A stretch of 64,000 bases of DNA from Achatina immaculata (Eukaryota > Mollusca > Gastropoda > Stylommatophora > Achatinidae). Numbering within the stretch: position 1 is the stretch's first letter; each line of letters begins with the position of its first letter. The translations under genes and the position numbers were made by a program. The stretch is from contig CM019716.1 in the NCBI GenBank assembly GCA_009760885.1, positions 5,866,438-5,930,437 on the forward strand. Reading direction: 5' to 3'. Positions 33,657 to 46,560 of the stretch are shown here, piece by piece. The notes below the pieces were generated by a model that was not told the origin of the DNA, made no database searches, and saw nothing but the letters and a program-made list of their open reading frames with translations.

Positions 33657-34232
33657 ATCATCATCATCATCATCATCGTCATCATCATCATCATCATAAT
33701 GATGTGCCTTACCGACTGGCGTTGGCTATTAAGCTTCTCCAGAGTACGTGATCATTCATGCAGGCCATTAGATCAGTTGGTGATCTCCTCTCACACCATC
33801 TCGTCAGACTTTCCAGTATAATTTCTCTTGGTCTTCTCCTGGCTCTTTTCCCTCTATATTTCCTGTTGTTACAATATTTTCAATACCCCCTCTTCTCATT
33901 GTATGTCCTATGAAAGTACATTGTCTCTCTCTTATTTTTTGACAAGATTTTTTAGTCTCTCCAGCTCTTCTCACACATTCTTAATTAGTTATTTTTGCTG
34001 TCCAGGGGATTCGCAACATTCTTCTAATAAACCACATTTCTGCTGGTTCCAATGATTTTTGTGCAGACCTGCCTATTGTCCATGATTCACTTCCATATAA
34101 CAAGATAGGTTCAATATAGCATTTTAGGACTCGTTTTCTAACATTCATTGATAAGGATGTGTTGGATAATATGTTTCTCATTCTCTGAAATGCAGTCTTT
34201 GCTTGGCCTGTTCTGTTCCTAACTTCTATTTA
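33657..34232 (-). mobile_element. RTE-B C-terminal fragment
   Basis: The minus strand reads [20 protein letters not shown], then [32 protein letters not shown] and further RTE-B segments with frameshifts, ending in a (TGATGA)n tail at 33657-33695. From 34233 to 34811 no other feature is seen. Confidence 0.85.
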
Positions 34233-34811
34233 ATGGTTAGACCTGGAAGAAGTCACAGGCAAAGCATTTTTAGACGTGAGAGAAAGAACAACGACAAGAG
34301 AATGACTTGAAGAATGTGTGCGAGATAGCTAAGTTTACTAGTGCGCTGTATTCTCCTGGCTAGACGGCGGCTCGTCCTACCTAAGTCTGTGGCTCAAGTA
34401 GAGGGATTTCTCTTGCCTCTATCCTTTCTCTCACGTAAAAAAGTGTTTTGTTTATGATTTTTCCAGGTCTAAACATTCAATAATGTGTTCTGTTACTTGA
34501 CTGTACCTGTGTATGTATCTTTCTCTTGATCCTGTTACACCTTTCTTCATCTACTTCATTTTCCACAAATGTTTTTTTTTAAAATTGATTGTAATTTATG
34601 CATGTTTTGCTCATTTCCACAGCTTACCAAACATATTTTAAAAACTTACTGCAGCAAATTATAGCTTGCTGTATTAGTCTAATTATCCTACAAAGTCATA
34701 ACTGGATGATGAAAGACTTTTCTAGATACATTTCCGCAGTCATTCATTAGCATTTTCACTTCAGCCATCAGTTTTGAATTATTTTTGGCCAGCGATTATC
34801 GTACCAAGTAC

Positions 34812-34945
34812 CTCATGTTGGTGTTTGGGTTCCACATGTCCACCTGTGGGGGTCGGCCGAAGGCAGTGTCTATTACCTGCCAACAGGAATTGGGCATTCG
34901 TGTGGCGTTCCTAACTCCTTCCCAACTCCCGGCTGGTATGGGAGG
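34812..34945 (-). CDS. Cholinesterase-like exon 2 (choline-site Trp)
   Basis: The exon encodes residues 68-111 plus two bases of codon 112. The acceptor is ATCTCTACAG before CCTCCC and the donor is ATGAG before GTACTT. It begins PPIPAGSWEGV, continues through NATRMPNSC (a glycosylation sequon and C88), and ends in VDMWNPNTNM. The Trp in MWNPN (W105) corresponds to the quaternary-ammonium-binding Trp of acetylcholinesterases, by family knowledge. C88 would pair with C115 in the next exon. No ORF of useful length marks this exon; it was found by reading the minus strand for the expected motif, and both splice sites keep the frame. Confidence 0.88.
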
Positions 34946-35547
34946 CTGTAGAGATCAAAATTTACATTTTTTTAATGCTGAAAACAATCTTGTATAAGTT
35001 TCACTTGTAGTGACAAAGAAAAGATATGGGCGGCAGGGTAGAATTGTGGTGTGCGTGCGTGTGTGTGAGGGGTATATCTTGAACCAGTTTATTTTTTTTA
35101 CCAAAAATAATTGTATGTCATAAAGTTTGATTCTAAAGATTTTTGCAAAGAAGATTGATTTTTTAGTTTAAAATGATTGTGAGATTGTCAAATTTTTAAA
35201 ATCTGCTTATTTTAATGCAGAATTGCTTGAATGCTTAAGGTAAAAACGATCTTTCAGGAACGTATGTGTGACGGCTGTGAAAGTTTGAGAAGCGCTGTGA
35301 CTACAAAACATTGCATGCAAAATTTCATATTTTCTTAAGTATTTTGTTAAATATTTTGTTAAGTAGGATAAATGCTGTCCTGGCCTTGGTTAGTTCCTGC
35401 TAACAGGGGACACTAAAGACTTTACTTGATGGCATCAAAGGCAGTCAAACATGGAAATACTTACAAGAAGTGGCTAAACAGATGAACATTCAAACATACA
35501 CAGTTCAAGAATAGCCGAAACAAAGGCGAGCATACATAGGGCAAGAG

Positions 35548-35550
<3 letters not shown>

Positions 35551-35590
<40 letters not shown>
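35551..35590. repeat. (TA)n tract at mariner left end
   Basis: Twenty TA units end exactly where the mariner terminal repeat begins; a TA-rich target would suit mariner insertion. From 34946 to 35550 I see only intron. Confidence 0.9.
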
Positions 35591-35591
<1 letters not shown>

Positions 35592-36924
35592 GAGGTGGGT
35601 TCAGAAAGTAATGCGCCACATCGTTTTTCTCGGGAGCTGTTCTGGTTATTCAAAAAGGATGGAAATTATACACAATATATATGGATATGTCATGTAAACA
35701 TCGGTATTATTCAACATAATCCCCATAAACTTGTACGGCTTTACGCCAGCGCGAATAAGTGCATGTATTCCTAGCCCGTATCAAATTATCTCTGGATTAT
35801 GTAGCCATTTCTTCGCTGCATGAATCACTCCTTCGTCATCTTCAAATCTTACCCCTCGAAGTGCATCTTTAAGTGGACCAAGCAGATGGGAATCAGAGGG
35901 TGCCAAATTGGTACTATAGGGTGGATGGGGGTAGTACAGCCCAACCCAATTTGATGATTGCTTCCCGTGTTGCCAGACTTGTGTGAGGGCGCGCATTGTC
36001 GTGAAGGAGAAGCAGGTCTGCTGGATTCTTGTGCTGCCGAACTTTGCGAAAATGTTGATTGAGTTTTTTCAATGTTTTAATGTAAGCTTGCGAATTGATT
36101 GTCTCTCCTCTTGTCATAACATCCACAAGAATCTCACCTCCAATGTCCCAAAATACAGTGATCATGACCTTTCCAGCTGAAGGAGTTGTCTTGGATTTTC
36201 TTTCTTCGTGGTGATAGCGGATGATGCCACTCCAATGACTGTCTTTTTGTCTCAGGTTCAAAATGATGTGCCAAGGTTTCGTCACCTGTTAAGATCTTAG
36301 CCAAAAAGTTCTCTCCCTCAGCACTGAAACGCTCCAACAATTCAGAAGAAATTGCTTTCCTTTGCAATCGATGGTCATTTGTGAGACTTTGAAGAACCCA
36401 TCTTGTGCAAACTTTAGAAAATCAGAGAGCTTTTATAACTGGATTTGCACTACCATTGCTGACTGACAGATTTAAGGCCAACTGTTGAGTCTATCAGTAA
36501 GAATAATGCCCTCAGCGCATTTCAACATTTCTGCCTTGGTGGCTGTGGCAGGACCTCCACAGGGCGGCCGATCATGCAACTCATTATCTCCACTTATTGA
36601 TTCTTTGATTCTCTGAACCCAGCGACTGACTGTAGTCCTGTCGACTGCAAAACTTCCATACACATCACATAGACGCTTGTGAATGTTCACAACAGTTTCC
36701 TTCTCTGCAACAAGAAATTCTATCACAAATCGCTGCTTATACCGCAAGTTGCTAACACGCTCCATTTCAACGGTTAGGGGAGCCATATTCTTCGGCTGGT
36801 TGCGTGCAATTTGGTTCACACAATCGTTACATGCCATATTTAAAGTGCAAAATTTCATGCTTCTATCTTCATTATTAGCTGAAAAAAAAAACAATGTTGT
36901 GCATTACTTTGTGAACGCCACTGG
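35591..36924 (-). mobile_element. Full-length but inactive mariner
   Basis: Ends CGAGGTGGGTTCAGAAAGTA and, inverted, CCAGTGGCGTTCACAAAGTA, each next to TA, 1334 bp apart. It carries a decayed transposase on the minus strand. Confidence 0.88.
35781..36840 (-). pseudogene. Mariner transposase relic (all catalytic Asp regions visible)
   Basis: From about 36840 the minus strand gives an HTH domain (MACNDCVNQIARNQPKNMAP, ETVVNIHKRLCDVYG, TTVSRWVQRI). It continues in other frames to ILTGDETLAHHFEPETKRQS (first Asp), LLLLHDNARPHTSLATREAI (second Asp) and PPYSTNLAPSDSHLLGPLKD (third Asp, in APSD). A stop near 36475, another near 36290 and shifts near 36150 and 35920 kill it. It differs from the relic at 7.7 kb in sequence and ends, so it is a separate subfamily. 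Confidence 0.88.
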
Positions 36925-36960
36925 TATATATATAGAGAGAGATCATTGGCATCAAGAGTA

Positions 36961-37610
36961 AGATATATATATATATATATCTAAATGAGAAAGAGAGAAA
37001 GAGAGAGAGAGAGTCCACAGGCGTCAAGAGTAATCGAAAAAGAACAAGTAAGCAAACAGAAACCAACAAAAGTCGAAATAATTCACGTAGACAGACATAA
37101 CGACGCAGATGCACAAAATAAACCTCGAAACCGACAAAAGAAAACAAACACTCACACACACACACTCACACACACACACACACTCACATTCACACACTCA
37201 CACTCACACTCACACACTTACACACTCACACTCACACTCACACACTCACATTCACACACTCACATTCACACTCACACATTCACACTCACACATTCACACT
37301 CACACTCACACACTCACACTCACACACTCACACTCACACACTCACACTCACACACTCTCACACTCACACACACACTCACACTCACGCTCACACACTTACA
37401 CACTCACACTCACACACTCACATTCACACACTCACACACACTCACACTCACACACTCACACACTGACACTCACACACTCACACTCACACACTCACACTCA
37501 CACAGTCACACAGAGAAAGCAAATTCGCACAAACAAGTAGGCACAGGGACAGAGAATAACACTCACACACACACACTCACACACTCACACAGATAAGACG
37601 ACATAGAGAC
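36961..37610. repeat. (TA)n, (GA)n and (CACACT)n tracts
   Basis: (TA)n at 36963-36980, (GA)n at 36990-37013, then 37145-37600 of CACACTCACACTCACA-type hexamers with two short unique interruptions. The long Thr-His frames here are artefacts. Confidence 0.93.
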
Positions 37611-38554
37611 AAAAAGACAATTATCCAACCACATAAAACATGACACAGACAGACAGACACGCATAGACAGAAAGAACGCTCAAGTAAATAAAGAAACAAA
37701 AATACAACTCAGATAAACATACACATTAGAAATAATCTGAAAACCATCATAACAACAACAGACCACTGAGATGGCCTACTGTCCCATTGATAGCACACAA
37801 AAACTTCAGCTTTTTGGCAGGAACTTTACAGGAACTACAAACACAGTCTATTTTATTTAAGAAACAGAACTACGGATAAAGATGCTGAATGTGCAAGAAG
37901 AAGAAGAAGCGGTAATGAAAAATATCCGAACAAACTGACGCCTTCACGTATCAGAGTTTGACTACTGAAGCTCATCTGCAGTTCACTTTCTACATAAAAT
38001 ACTGTGAAATCATTCTAACATACAAAAATGAGTTTTGTGCCAGTTTTCTAATAAGATACTTATATAATTTTATTAAACAAATGTAGATCTTATTATTATG
38101 TCTACATTTCTTTCAGCACAAGGTTTTATAAATCTTGTTTGCTTAGTTTAATAATGTCTGGACTTCAAGACTACCCGGTGGCTGCCATCTTGAAGCGCTT
38201 GGTGGGTGGACCAAGGGTACAGAACTCGGAGCGAAGACATCAGATCAACTGAGTTAGTTCCCCTCAGTCTTCAGGCCAGACCCATAAACCGATATCCTTC
38301 GTCCTCTTTGTCAGACCGCAGTGCTACAATGTCTTCATGCCAGAAGCACGTCCAGGCGTTAGAGAATGTGTTCACTTTTGACTCAACTTGTGTACTTTTC
38401 TAAATTACTGTGAAATGTATAATAGAAAATTCCACCCGGAAGCAACTGTCAACTCATTTATTTTCATTGTTTTTTTTTTGACACTCTGTAAACTGGTGTC
38501 ATTTTACCTGTTGTCATCTGTTGTTTTGGCTGTTCTTTTGATTAGTAGGGAAAG

Positions 38555-38676
38555 ATGACCAAACAGACAGACAGATAGAAAGACAGACAGACAGACAGAT
38601 AGATAGATGGATGGGTGGACGGATGGATGAATGGACGGATGAATGAATGGATGGACGGAAGGACAGACAGACAGAC

Positions 38677-38750
<74 letters not shown>

Positions 38751-38792
38751 ATGGATTTGTGAACGGATGGATGAATGGATGGACGGAAGGAC

Positions 38793-38847
<55 letters not shown>

Positions 38848-38868
38848 TAGATAGATAGATAGATAGAC

Positions 38869-38935
<67 letters not shown>

Positions 38936-38956
38936 CAGATAGATAGATAGATAGAC

Positions 38957-39020
<64 letters not shown>
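38555..39020. repeat. (TAGA)n/(CAGA)n array after exon 1A
   Basis: Tetranucleotide array with ATGGATGGACGGA-like interruptions, ending five bases from the exon 1A donor. From 37611 to 38554 no gene is seen. Confidence 0.95.
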
Positions 39021-39025
39021 CTCAC

Positions 39026-39226
39026 CCTAAACCGCAAGGCACCAACTGCTGGAACAGCGTACGGTATGCCATAGAACACGCTAACATTTGTCGTATTCGT
39101 GTTCGATATCAGACTTCCGGTTACCGTTCCCAAAGTTGTTGTCAGAGAGGGCTGTGCCGATTGGCTCACAACATAACCAATCACTGCCAAGCAGGTGTGA
39201 AATACGATACACAGCTCTGTATTCAT
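39026..39226 (-). CDS. Cholinesterase-like exon 1, copy A (start and signal peptide)
   Basis: The exon encodes residues 1-67. An ATG at 39226 opens a hydrophobic signal peptide ([20 protein letters not shown]), followed by a short Asn/Thr-rich stretch with N-T-T and N-V-S glycosylation sequons and then the family motif around [17 protein letters not shown]. The exon closes in phase 0 at AGG with donor GTGAGA; a (TAGA)n array follows immediately in the intron. A TTG 15 nt upstream is in frame, but the ATG is preferred. A pyrimidine-rich tract ending in TAG lies just upstream (43-45), so an acceptor at 39242 is possible. That would imply a separate non-coding first exon. The encoded residues are identical in copy C at 43935-44135. 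Confidence 0.9.
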
Positions 39227-39628
39227 CTCTTTTGTTAGCAACCTACGGATAATTAAGAAAGAAATAAGTTTGTAATTTTCTGTATTATTTTTTCCACTGA
39301 TTGTTGAGTCCCAGAATTGCTGCGAACGCCACTCACACGGGGATCTTTTTTTTTTTTTTTTTGTTAATATTTAACTCGGGATACAACAGGGGTAAAAGAA
39401 GCGTTAATGAAGTAGAATAAGAATAGATAATTATTTGCCACAGCAGAAAACGCTTCATAAAAGTTTTATTTCCTTAAAATAGAAACTGAAACTTGGAGTT
39501 GAATCACGTATATTTATGGATTCGTTTATCAGGTTTGTTCCGTACCAACGTTACGGTTTCAATTCTTTTATTTTCTCTTTTACGGTGCAAAAATTGTGAA
39601 GTGTAATTTAATATATGAAATGGTAACT

Positions 39629-40413
39629 CTCTCTCTCTCACTTTCTCTGAACCTTAAGTGCCCAGGGCACATGGGGCTTCCGCAAGGGTTTTCCACAAAT
39701 GCCTGTCCTTCGCCTTTTTTTCTGCTCTTGCCCAGGTGAGCCCTCTATTGCTCAACATCCTTTCTGTTGTTCTTCTCCATGTCTCTTTTGGTCTACCCTT
39801 ACTTCTGCTTCCCTGTGGTGTCCATCTTAGTGCTATTTTTGGTAGTGAGTTGTCAGTCATTCGGAGCACATGTCCCAACCATCGCCAGCGTCTTTCTTCA
39901 ATAATTGTTGTCAGTGGTTTCATCTGCATTTCTGCTAATAAGATGTTATTTCTTATGGTGTTTGGCCAAAATATTTTTCTAATTCTTCTTAAACATTTTG
40001 TCTGGAAAGAATTCAACTTGTTTTCTATGGTTTTGGTGATTTTCCAGCATTCACTTCCATGGAGTAGTACACTTAGAACATTACTCTTAAATATCCTGAT
40101 TTTCATATTTATGCTTAGTTTTTTTGATTTCCATATAGTCTGCAGCATTGCAAAAGCCTGGTTTGCTCTAGTAAGTCTGTTGTTGATTTCCTCTGTGCTG
40201 TCTCCATTTTCTACTACTCTGCTGCCAAGGTATACAAATTCGTTGACCTCCTCCACTAACTTGTTATCTACTCTGAGTACATTTCTGTTGTTCACATTTT
40301 GCTTCATTAATTTTGTCTTTCCTACGTTGATCTTTAGTCCTATGTTGTTTGCATTCTGAGTTAGCTTGTTTATTTTATCTTGCATATCTTTGTGACTGCT
40401 TGATAATAGACAA
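39629..40413 (-). mobile_element. 5'-truncated RTE-like LINE (RTE-F) in copy A
   Basis: A 243-codon open frame (40385-39654) covers the region after the RT catalytic box: NVGKTKLM, FVYLGSRV, LLHGSECWK, RRWRWLGHVLR, SKGRPKETWRR and a WKTLAEAPC-like end, all typical of RTE C-termini. The insert is flanked by the 14-bp duplication ATGAAATGGTAACT (39615-39628 and 40414-40427). Its 3' end is a (GA)n tail, seen as CT repeats at 39627-39640. Confidence 0.88.
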
Positions 40414-40604
40414 ATGAAATGGTAACTAACAGGAGTGAATTAGAACAGGAGTGAATTAGTTTTTGTGCGTATATTTAAAGATAATATAGTTTATTGTAGA
40501 ACGGGCCACATGTGACCAATGGTCCATAGATCTCACTATACAAGTAAACTAAAGGGGAACAAAATCCCGCAATAATTTCAAACTCGGAGTAGGATATTAC
40601 AGAC

Positions 40605-40845
40605 TACGAACCTGTACAGACGCTTAGAACCGCCCAGACAAGCCACACACTACAAAAGGTCTCCAGAATTCAGAACATTCTACAAATCTGTACAAAAACT
40701 TAGAACCACCCAGACAAGCCACACTCTACAAAAGGTTTCCATAATTCAGAACATCCTACAAATCTTTACAGAAACTTATAACCGCCCAGACAAGCAACAT
40801 TCTACAAAAGGTCTCTAGAGATCAGAACATCATACGAACCCCCGC
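40605..40845. repeat. Three ~76-bp tandem units in copy A upstream region
   Basis: The motif CAGACAAGCCACACTCTAC recurs about every 76 bp, each unit ending in a CAGAACATTCTAC-like block. The same three units are carried in copy B (about 42546-42786) and copy C (about 44706-44946). Confidence 0.8.
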
Positions 40846-40904
40846 TGCCTTACCTGCCCTGTAGTCTGGGAAACGAAAACGATCACTTTTTCCAACACTA
40901 TCCA

Positions 40905-41026
40905 CACTCTTCATGAGGGATTCACATGAGAGTCCTGTAATGTGATATATGTCATCATATGCAAAAGATGCAGGATAACGTATATTGATGAGACTGGCCT
41001 CAGATTAAGGGGACCGCATGCATAAA
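40905..41026 (+). mobile_element. Penelope-like fragment in copy A
   Basis: ATATGCAAAAGATGCAGGAT, then TGAGACTGGCCTCAGATTAA, is the decayed GIY-YIG start (family pattern CKRC..TY.GETGLRL). It is cut at the A/B junction. Confidence 0.75.
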
Positions 41027-41029
41027 CAT

Positions 41030-41168
41030 TTGTCGTATTCGTGTTCGATATCAGACTTCCGGTTACCGTTCCCAAAGTTGTTGTCAGAGAGGGCTGTGCC
41101 GATTGGCTCACAACATAACCAATCACTGCCAAGCAGGTGTGAAATACGATACACAGCTCTGTATTCAT
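41030..41168 (-). pseudogene. Cholinesterase-like exon 1, copy B (truncated, no donor)
   Basis: About 46 codons from the ATG at 41168 match copy A, ending at the NTTNV position. There the sequence jumps into Penelope-derived DNA at a short shared motif (AACAT followed by TGT). The last 21 codons and the splice donor are missing, so this copy cannot splice like A or C. Confidence 0.85.
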
Positions 41169-41569
41169 CTCTTTTGTTAGCAACCTACGGATAATTAAGA
41201 AAGAAATAAGTTTGTAATTTTCTGTATTATTTTTTCCACTGATTGTTGAGTCCCAGAATTGCTGCGAACGCCACTCACACGGGGATCTTTTTTTTTTTTT
41301 TTTGTTAATATTTAACTCGGGATACAACAGGGGTAAAAGAAGCGTTAATGAAGTAGAATAAGAATAGATAATTATTTGCCACAGCAGAAAACGCTTCATA
41401 AAAGTTTTATTTCCTTAAAATAGAAACTGAAACTTGGAGTTGAATCACGTATATTTATGGATTCGTTTATCAGGTTTGTTCCGTACCAACGTTACGGTTT
41501 CAATTCTTTTATTTTCTCTTTTACGGTGCAAAAATTGTGAAGTGTAATTTAATATATGAAATGGTAACT

Positions 41570-42354
41570 CTCTCTCTCTCACTTTCTCTGAACCTTAAGT
41601 GCCCAGGGCACATGGGGCTTCCGCAAGGGTTTTCCACAAATGCCTGTCCTTCGCCTTTTTTTCTGCTCTTGCCCAGGTGAGCCCTCTATTGCTCAACATC
41701 CTTTCTGTTGTTCTTCTCCATGTCTCTTTTGGTCTACCCTTACTTCTGCTTCCCTGTGGTGTCCATCTTAGTGCTATTTTTGGTAGTGAGTTGTCAGTCA
41801 TTCGGAGCACATGTCCCAACCATCGCCAGCGTCTTTCTTCAATAATTGTTGTCAGTGGTTTCATCTGCATTTCTGCTAATAAGATGTTATTTCTTATGGT
41901 GTTTGGCCAAAATATTTTTCTAATTCTTCTTAAACATTTTGTCTGGAAAGAATTCAACTTGTTTTCTATGGTTTTGGTGATTTTCCAGCATTCACTTCCA
42001 TGGAGTAGTACACTTAGAACATTACTCTTAAATATCCTGATTTTCATATTTATGCTTAGTTTTTTTGATTTCCATATAGTCTGCAGCATTGCAAAAGCCT
42101 GGTTTGCTCTAGTAAGTCTGTTGTTGATTTCCTCTGTGCTGTCTCCATTTTCTACTACTCTGCTGCCAAGGTATACAAATTCGTTGACCTCCTCCACTAA
42201 CTTGTTATCTACTCTGAGTACATTTCTGTTGTTCACATTTTGCTTCATTAATTTTGTCTTTCCTACGTTGATCTTTAGTCCTATGTTGTTTGCATTCTGA
42301 GTTAGCTTGTTTATTTTATCTTGCATATCTTTGTGACTGCTTGATAATAGACAA
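41570..42354 (-). mobile_element. Same RTE-like LINE insertion carried by copy B
   Basis: This is the same 785-bp insert and the same 14-bp flanking repeats (41556-41569 and 42355-42368) as in copy A, so it was copied by the segmental duplication and was not a separate insertion. The 243-codon frame is still open. Confidence 0.88.
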
Positions 42355-42845
42355 ATGAAATGGTAACTAACAGGAGTGAATTAGAACAGGAGTGAATTAG
42401 TTTTTGTGCGTATATTTAAAGATAATATAGTTTATTGTAGAACGGGCCACATGTGACCAATGGTCCATAGATCTCACTATACAAGTAAACTAAAGGGGAA
42501 CAAAATCCCGCAATAATTTCAAACTCGGAGTAGGATATTACAGACTACGAACCTGTACAGACGCTTAGAACCGCCCAGACAAGCCACACACTACAAAAGG
42601 TCTCCAGAATTCAGAACATTCTACAAATCTGTACAAAAACTTAGAACCACCCAGACAAGCCACACTCTACAAAAGGTTTCCATAATTCAGAACATCCTAC
42701 AAATCTTTACAGAAACTTATAACCGCCCAGACAAGCAACATTCTACAAAAGGTCTCTAGAGATCAGAACATCATACGAACCCCCGCTGCCTTACCTGCCC
42801 TGTAGTCTGGGAAACGAAAACGATCACTTTTTCCAACACTATCCA

Positions 42846-43349
42846 CACTCTTCATGAGGGATTCACATGAGAGTCCTGTAATGTGATATATGTCATCATA
42901 TGCAAAAGATGCAGGATAACGTATATTGATGAGACTGGCCTCAGATTAAGGGGACCGCATGCATAAACATCTGTACGATATCGTCCAGAATGCTTCGAAA
43001 CCAGTCCCAAATCGTTTCAATGGCCCCAACCATAGAGGCAAATCTGATTTTCTGGTAACAGCCATCAAAAATGCCGCGCAGATGACACAAGCCGCCTAGC
43101 GCTTGAAAACCGCTACATTCAGGATTATGGGACGCTGGAGCCACACGGGTTAAACTCGCTATTCAGCTACACCTAACATTCTCCTCTTCAACACTTATAA
43201 TCCCTCTCCACTAAGCTCCACTCCCTTCTCACTTGTTACACATAGTTCAGAACCTCCTCACTGCATCACATTACAACCCCTCTACCCTAACTATTGATCA
43301 TCTATTTCACCTTCTCCTGGCTAGGTTAACATTGTACTACTTTCTTTCT
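42846..43349 (+). mobile_element. Penelope-like fragment in copy B
   Basis: It extends further than in copy A, through a decayed endonuclease to GCTGGAGCCACACGGGTTAA (EPHGLN-like), and is cut at the (TAGA)n junction at 43350. Confidence 0.78.
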
Positions 43350-43350
43350 A

Positions 43351-43925
<575 letters not shown>

Positions 43926-43934
43926 AGATCTCAC

Positions 43935-44135
43935 CCTAAACCGCAAGGCACCAACTGCTGGAACAGCGTACGGTATGCCATAGAACACGCTAACATTTGT
44001 CGTATTCGTGTTCGATATCAGACTTCCGGTTACCGTTCCCAAAGTTGTTGTCAGAGAGGGCTGTGCCGATTGGCTCACAACATAACCAATCACTGCCAAG
44101 CAGGTGTGAAATACGATACACAGCTCTGTATTCAT
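43935..44135 (-). CDS. Cholinesterase-like exon 1, copy C (intact upstream duplicate)
   Basis: This is a second complete copy of the first coding exon, with the same 67 encoded residues, the same ATG context, the same donor (AGG before GTGAGA) and a (TAGA)n array directly downstream as in copy A. It could act as an alternative first exon splicing to exon 2, belong to a truncated tandem paralogue, or be the second haplotype joined in assembly. Its upstream flank lacks the RTE insertion carried by copies A and B. Confidence 0.75.
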
Positions 44136-44530
44136 CTCTTTTGTTAGCAACCTACGGATAATTAAGAAAGAAATAAGTTTGTAATTTTCTGTATTATTTT
44201 TTCCACTGATTGTTGAGTCCCAGAATTGCTGCGAACGCCACTCACACGGGGATCTTTTTTTTTGTGTTAATATTTAACTCGGGATACAACAGGGGTAAAA
44301 GAAGCGTTAACGAAAGCTTAGTCGAAAGTAGAATAAGAATAGATAATTATTTGCCACAGCAGAAAACGCTTCATAAAAGTTTTATTTCCTTAAAATAGAA
44401 ACTGAAACTTGGAGTTGAATCACGTATATTTATGGATTCGTTTATCAGGTTTGTTCCGTACCAACGTTACGGTTTCAATTCTTTTATTTTCTCTTTTACG
44501 GTGCAAAAATTGTGAAGTGTAATTTAATAT

Positions 44531-44544
44531 ATGAAATGGTAACT
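44531..44544. other. Empty insertion site in copy C
   Basis: A single copy of ATGAAATGGTAACT sits here with no insert. It is the pre-insertion state of the site occupied in copies A and B. The following 14 bp (AGGAGTGAATTAGA-like) are also single here but doubled in A and B. Confidence 0.9.
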
Positions 44545-45005
44545 GACAGGAGTGAATTAGTTTTTGTACGTATATTTAAAGATAATATAGTTTATTGTAG
44601 AACGGGCCACATGTGACCAATGGTCCATAGATCTCACTATACAAGTAAACTAAAGGGGAACAAAATCCCGCAATAATTTCAAACTCGGAGTAGGATATTA
44701 CAGACTACGAACCTGTACAGACGCTTAGAACCGCCCAGACAAGCCACACACTACAAAAGGTCTCCAGAATTCAGAACATTCTACAAATCTGTACAAAAAC
44801 TTAGAACCACCCAGACAAGCCACACTCTACAAAAGGTTTCCATAATTCAGAACATCCTACAAATCTTTACAGAAACTTATAACCGCCCAGACAAGCAACA
44901 TTCTACAAAAGGTCTCTAGAGATCAGAACATCATAAGAACCCCCGCTGCCTTACCTGCCCTGTAGTCTGGGAAACGAAAACGATCACTTTTTCCAACACT
45001 ATCCA

Positions 45006-45885
45006 CACTCTTCATGAGGGATTCACATGAGAGTCCTGTAATGTGATATATGTCATCATATGCAAAAGATGCAGGATAACGTATATTGATGAGACTGGCC
45101 TCAGATTAAGGGGACCGCATGCATAAACATCTGTACGATATCGTCCAGAATGCTTCGAAACCAGTCCCAAGTCGTTTCAATGGCCCCAACCATAGAGGCA
45201 AATCTGGTTTTCTGGTAACAGCCATCAAAAATGTCGCGCAGATGACACAAGCCGCCTAGCGCTTGAAAACCGCTACATTCAGGATTATGGGACGCTGGAG
45301 CCACACGGGTTAAACTCGCTATTCAGCTACACCTAACATTCTCCTCTTCAACACCTATAATCCCTCTCCACTAAGCTCCACTCCCTTCTCACTTGTTACA
45401 CATAGTTCAGAACCTCCTCACAGCATCACATTACAACTCCTCTACCCTAACTATTGATCATCTATTTCACCTTCTCCTGGCTAGGTTAACATTGTACTAC
45501 TTTCTTTCCCCACCATGGTTTCCTCACACATCATCACGACCCACACATTGCAGGTCTCCATTTAGACAGTCTCTACGCCCTACCATGCTCATTTCTGACA
45601 CAGCTCCGGACAAGCCATATCTTCTTACAGTTACAGCTAAGTGCTACATTCATTATTAATTAATTAATTTTTTTAATAGCATTCATGTGAATCTATACTT
45701 TATCTGCTCTCTCTATATCTTCGTCCTGTATGTTTTTGTATGATTAAGGCTCACGCCGAAACGTCACAACTTTGTAATCGTTAAGTAATAAAGCTGCTCC
45801 TACTTTTTTCCTAGTTTGTACATTTTGGTATCACAGCTTTACTGTAGTGCTTCGTGTATAGTTGTATACTTAGACACTAATTGTT
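45006..45885 (+). mobile_element. Penelope-like 3' half in copy C (complete 3' end)
   Basis: A decayed GIY-YIG region (45040-45320) is followed by an intact 3'UTR with CTTCGTCCTGTATGTTTTTG, GCCGAAACGTCACAAC, AATAAAGCTGCTCCTACTTT and the terminal GTTGTATACTTAGACACTAA. This is the reference for recognising the other Penelope ends. Confidence 0.8.
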
Positions 45886-45989
45886 GGGTATCTTACCAAC
45901 CTGTGCTTTCTACACAGACGTCCCAGCTAAACACTGCCAGCAAGCAAGAGAATCTTTGATGGGCAACCATGGGTCTTGCATGAAGAACT

Positions 45990-46560
45990 CTCGATATCAA
46001 CACATGTTAGGAGCTATCAATGTCTTTATACAGTATACGTTTACGAGGTGTCTCTACACCATATACATGATCAAGTTGATGACAAGAGCTATAAATGTCT
46101 CTACATCATATACATAATCAAGTTGATGACAAGAGTTATAAATGTCTCTACACCATATACATAATCAAGTTGGTGACAAGAGCTATAAATGTCTCTACAC
46201 CATATACATGATCAAGTTGATGACAAGAGCTATAAATGTCTCTACACCACATATATGATCTAGTTAATAACAAGAGCTATAAATGTTTATACACCATAGT
46301 TATAAATGTCTATACACCATATACATGATCAAGTTGATGACAAGAGCTATAAATGTCTATACACCATATACATGATCAAGTTAATAACAAGAGCTATAAA
46401 TGTCTCTACACCATATACATGATCAAGTTGGTAACAAGAGCTATAAATGTCTCTACACCATATACATGATCAAGTTAATAACAAGTGCTATAAATGTCTA
46501 TACACCATATACATAATCAAGTTGATGACAAGAGCTATAAATGCCGTTATACAATATACG
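45990..46560. repeat. ~47-bp minisatellite
   Basis: AAATGTCTCTACACCATATA, then CATGATCAAGTTGATGACAAGAGCTAT, repeats about eleven times. Confidence 0.9.

Noticed and set aside
36985..37596. Thr-His-Ser-rich frames
   Set aside because: Products of a (CACACT)n simple repeat.
39658..40359. 233-codon plus-strand frame, repeated at 41599-42300
   Set aside because: Antisense shadow of the RTE reverse-transcriptase C-terminus on the minus strand.
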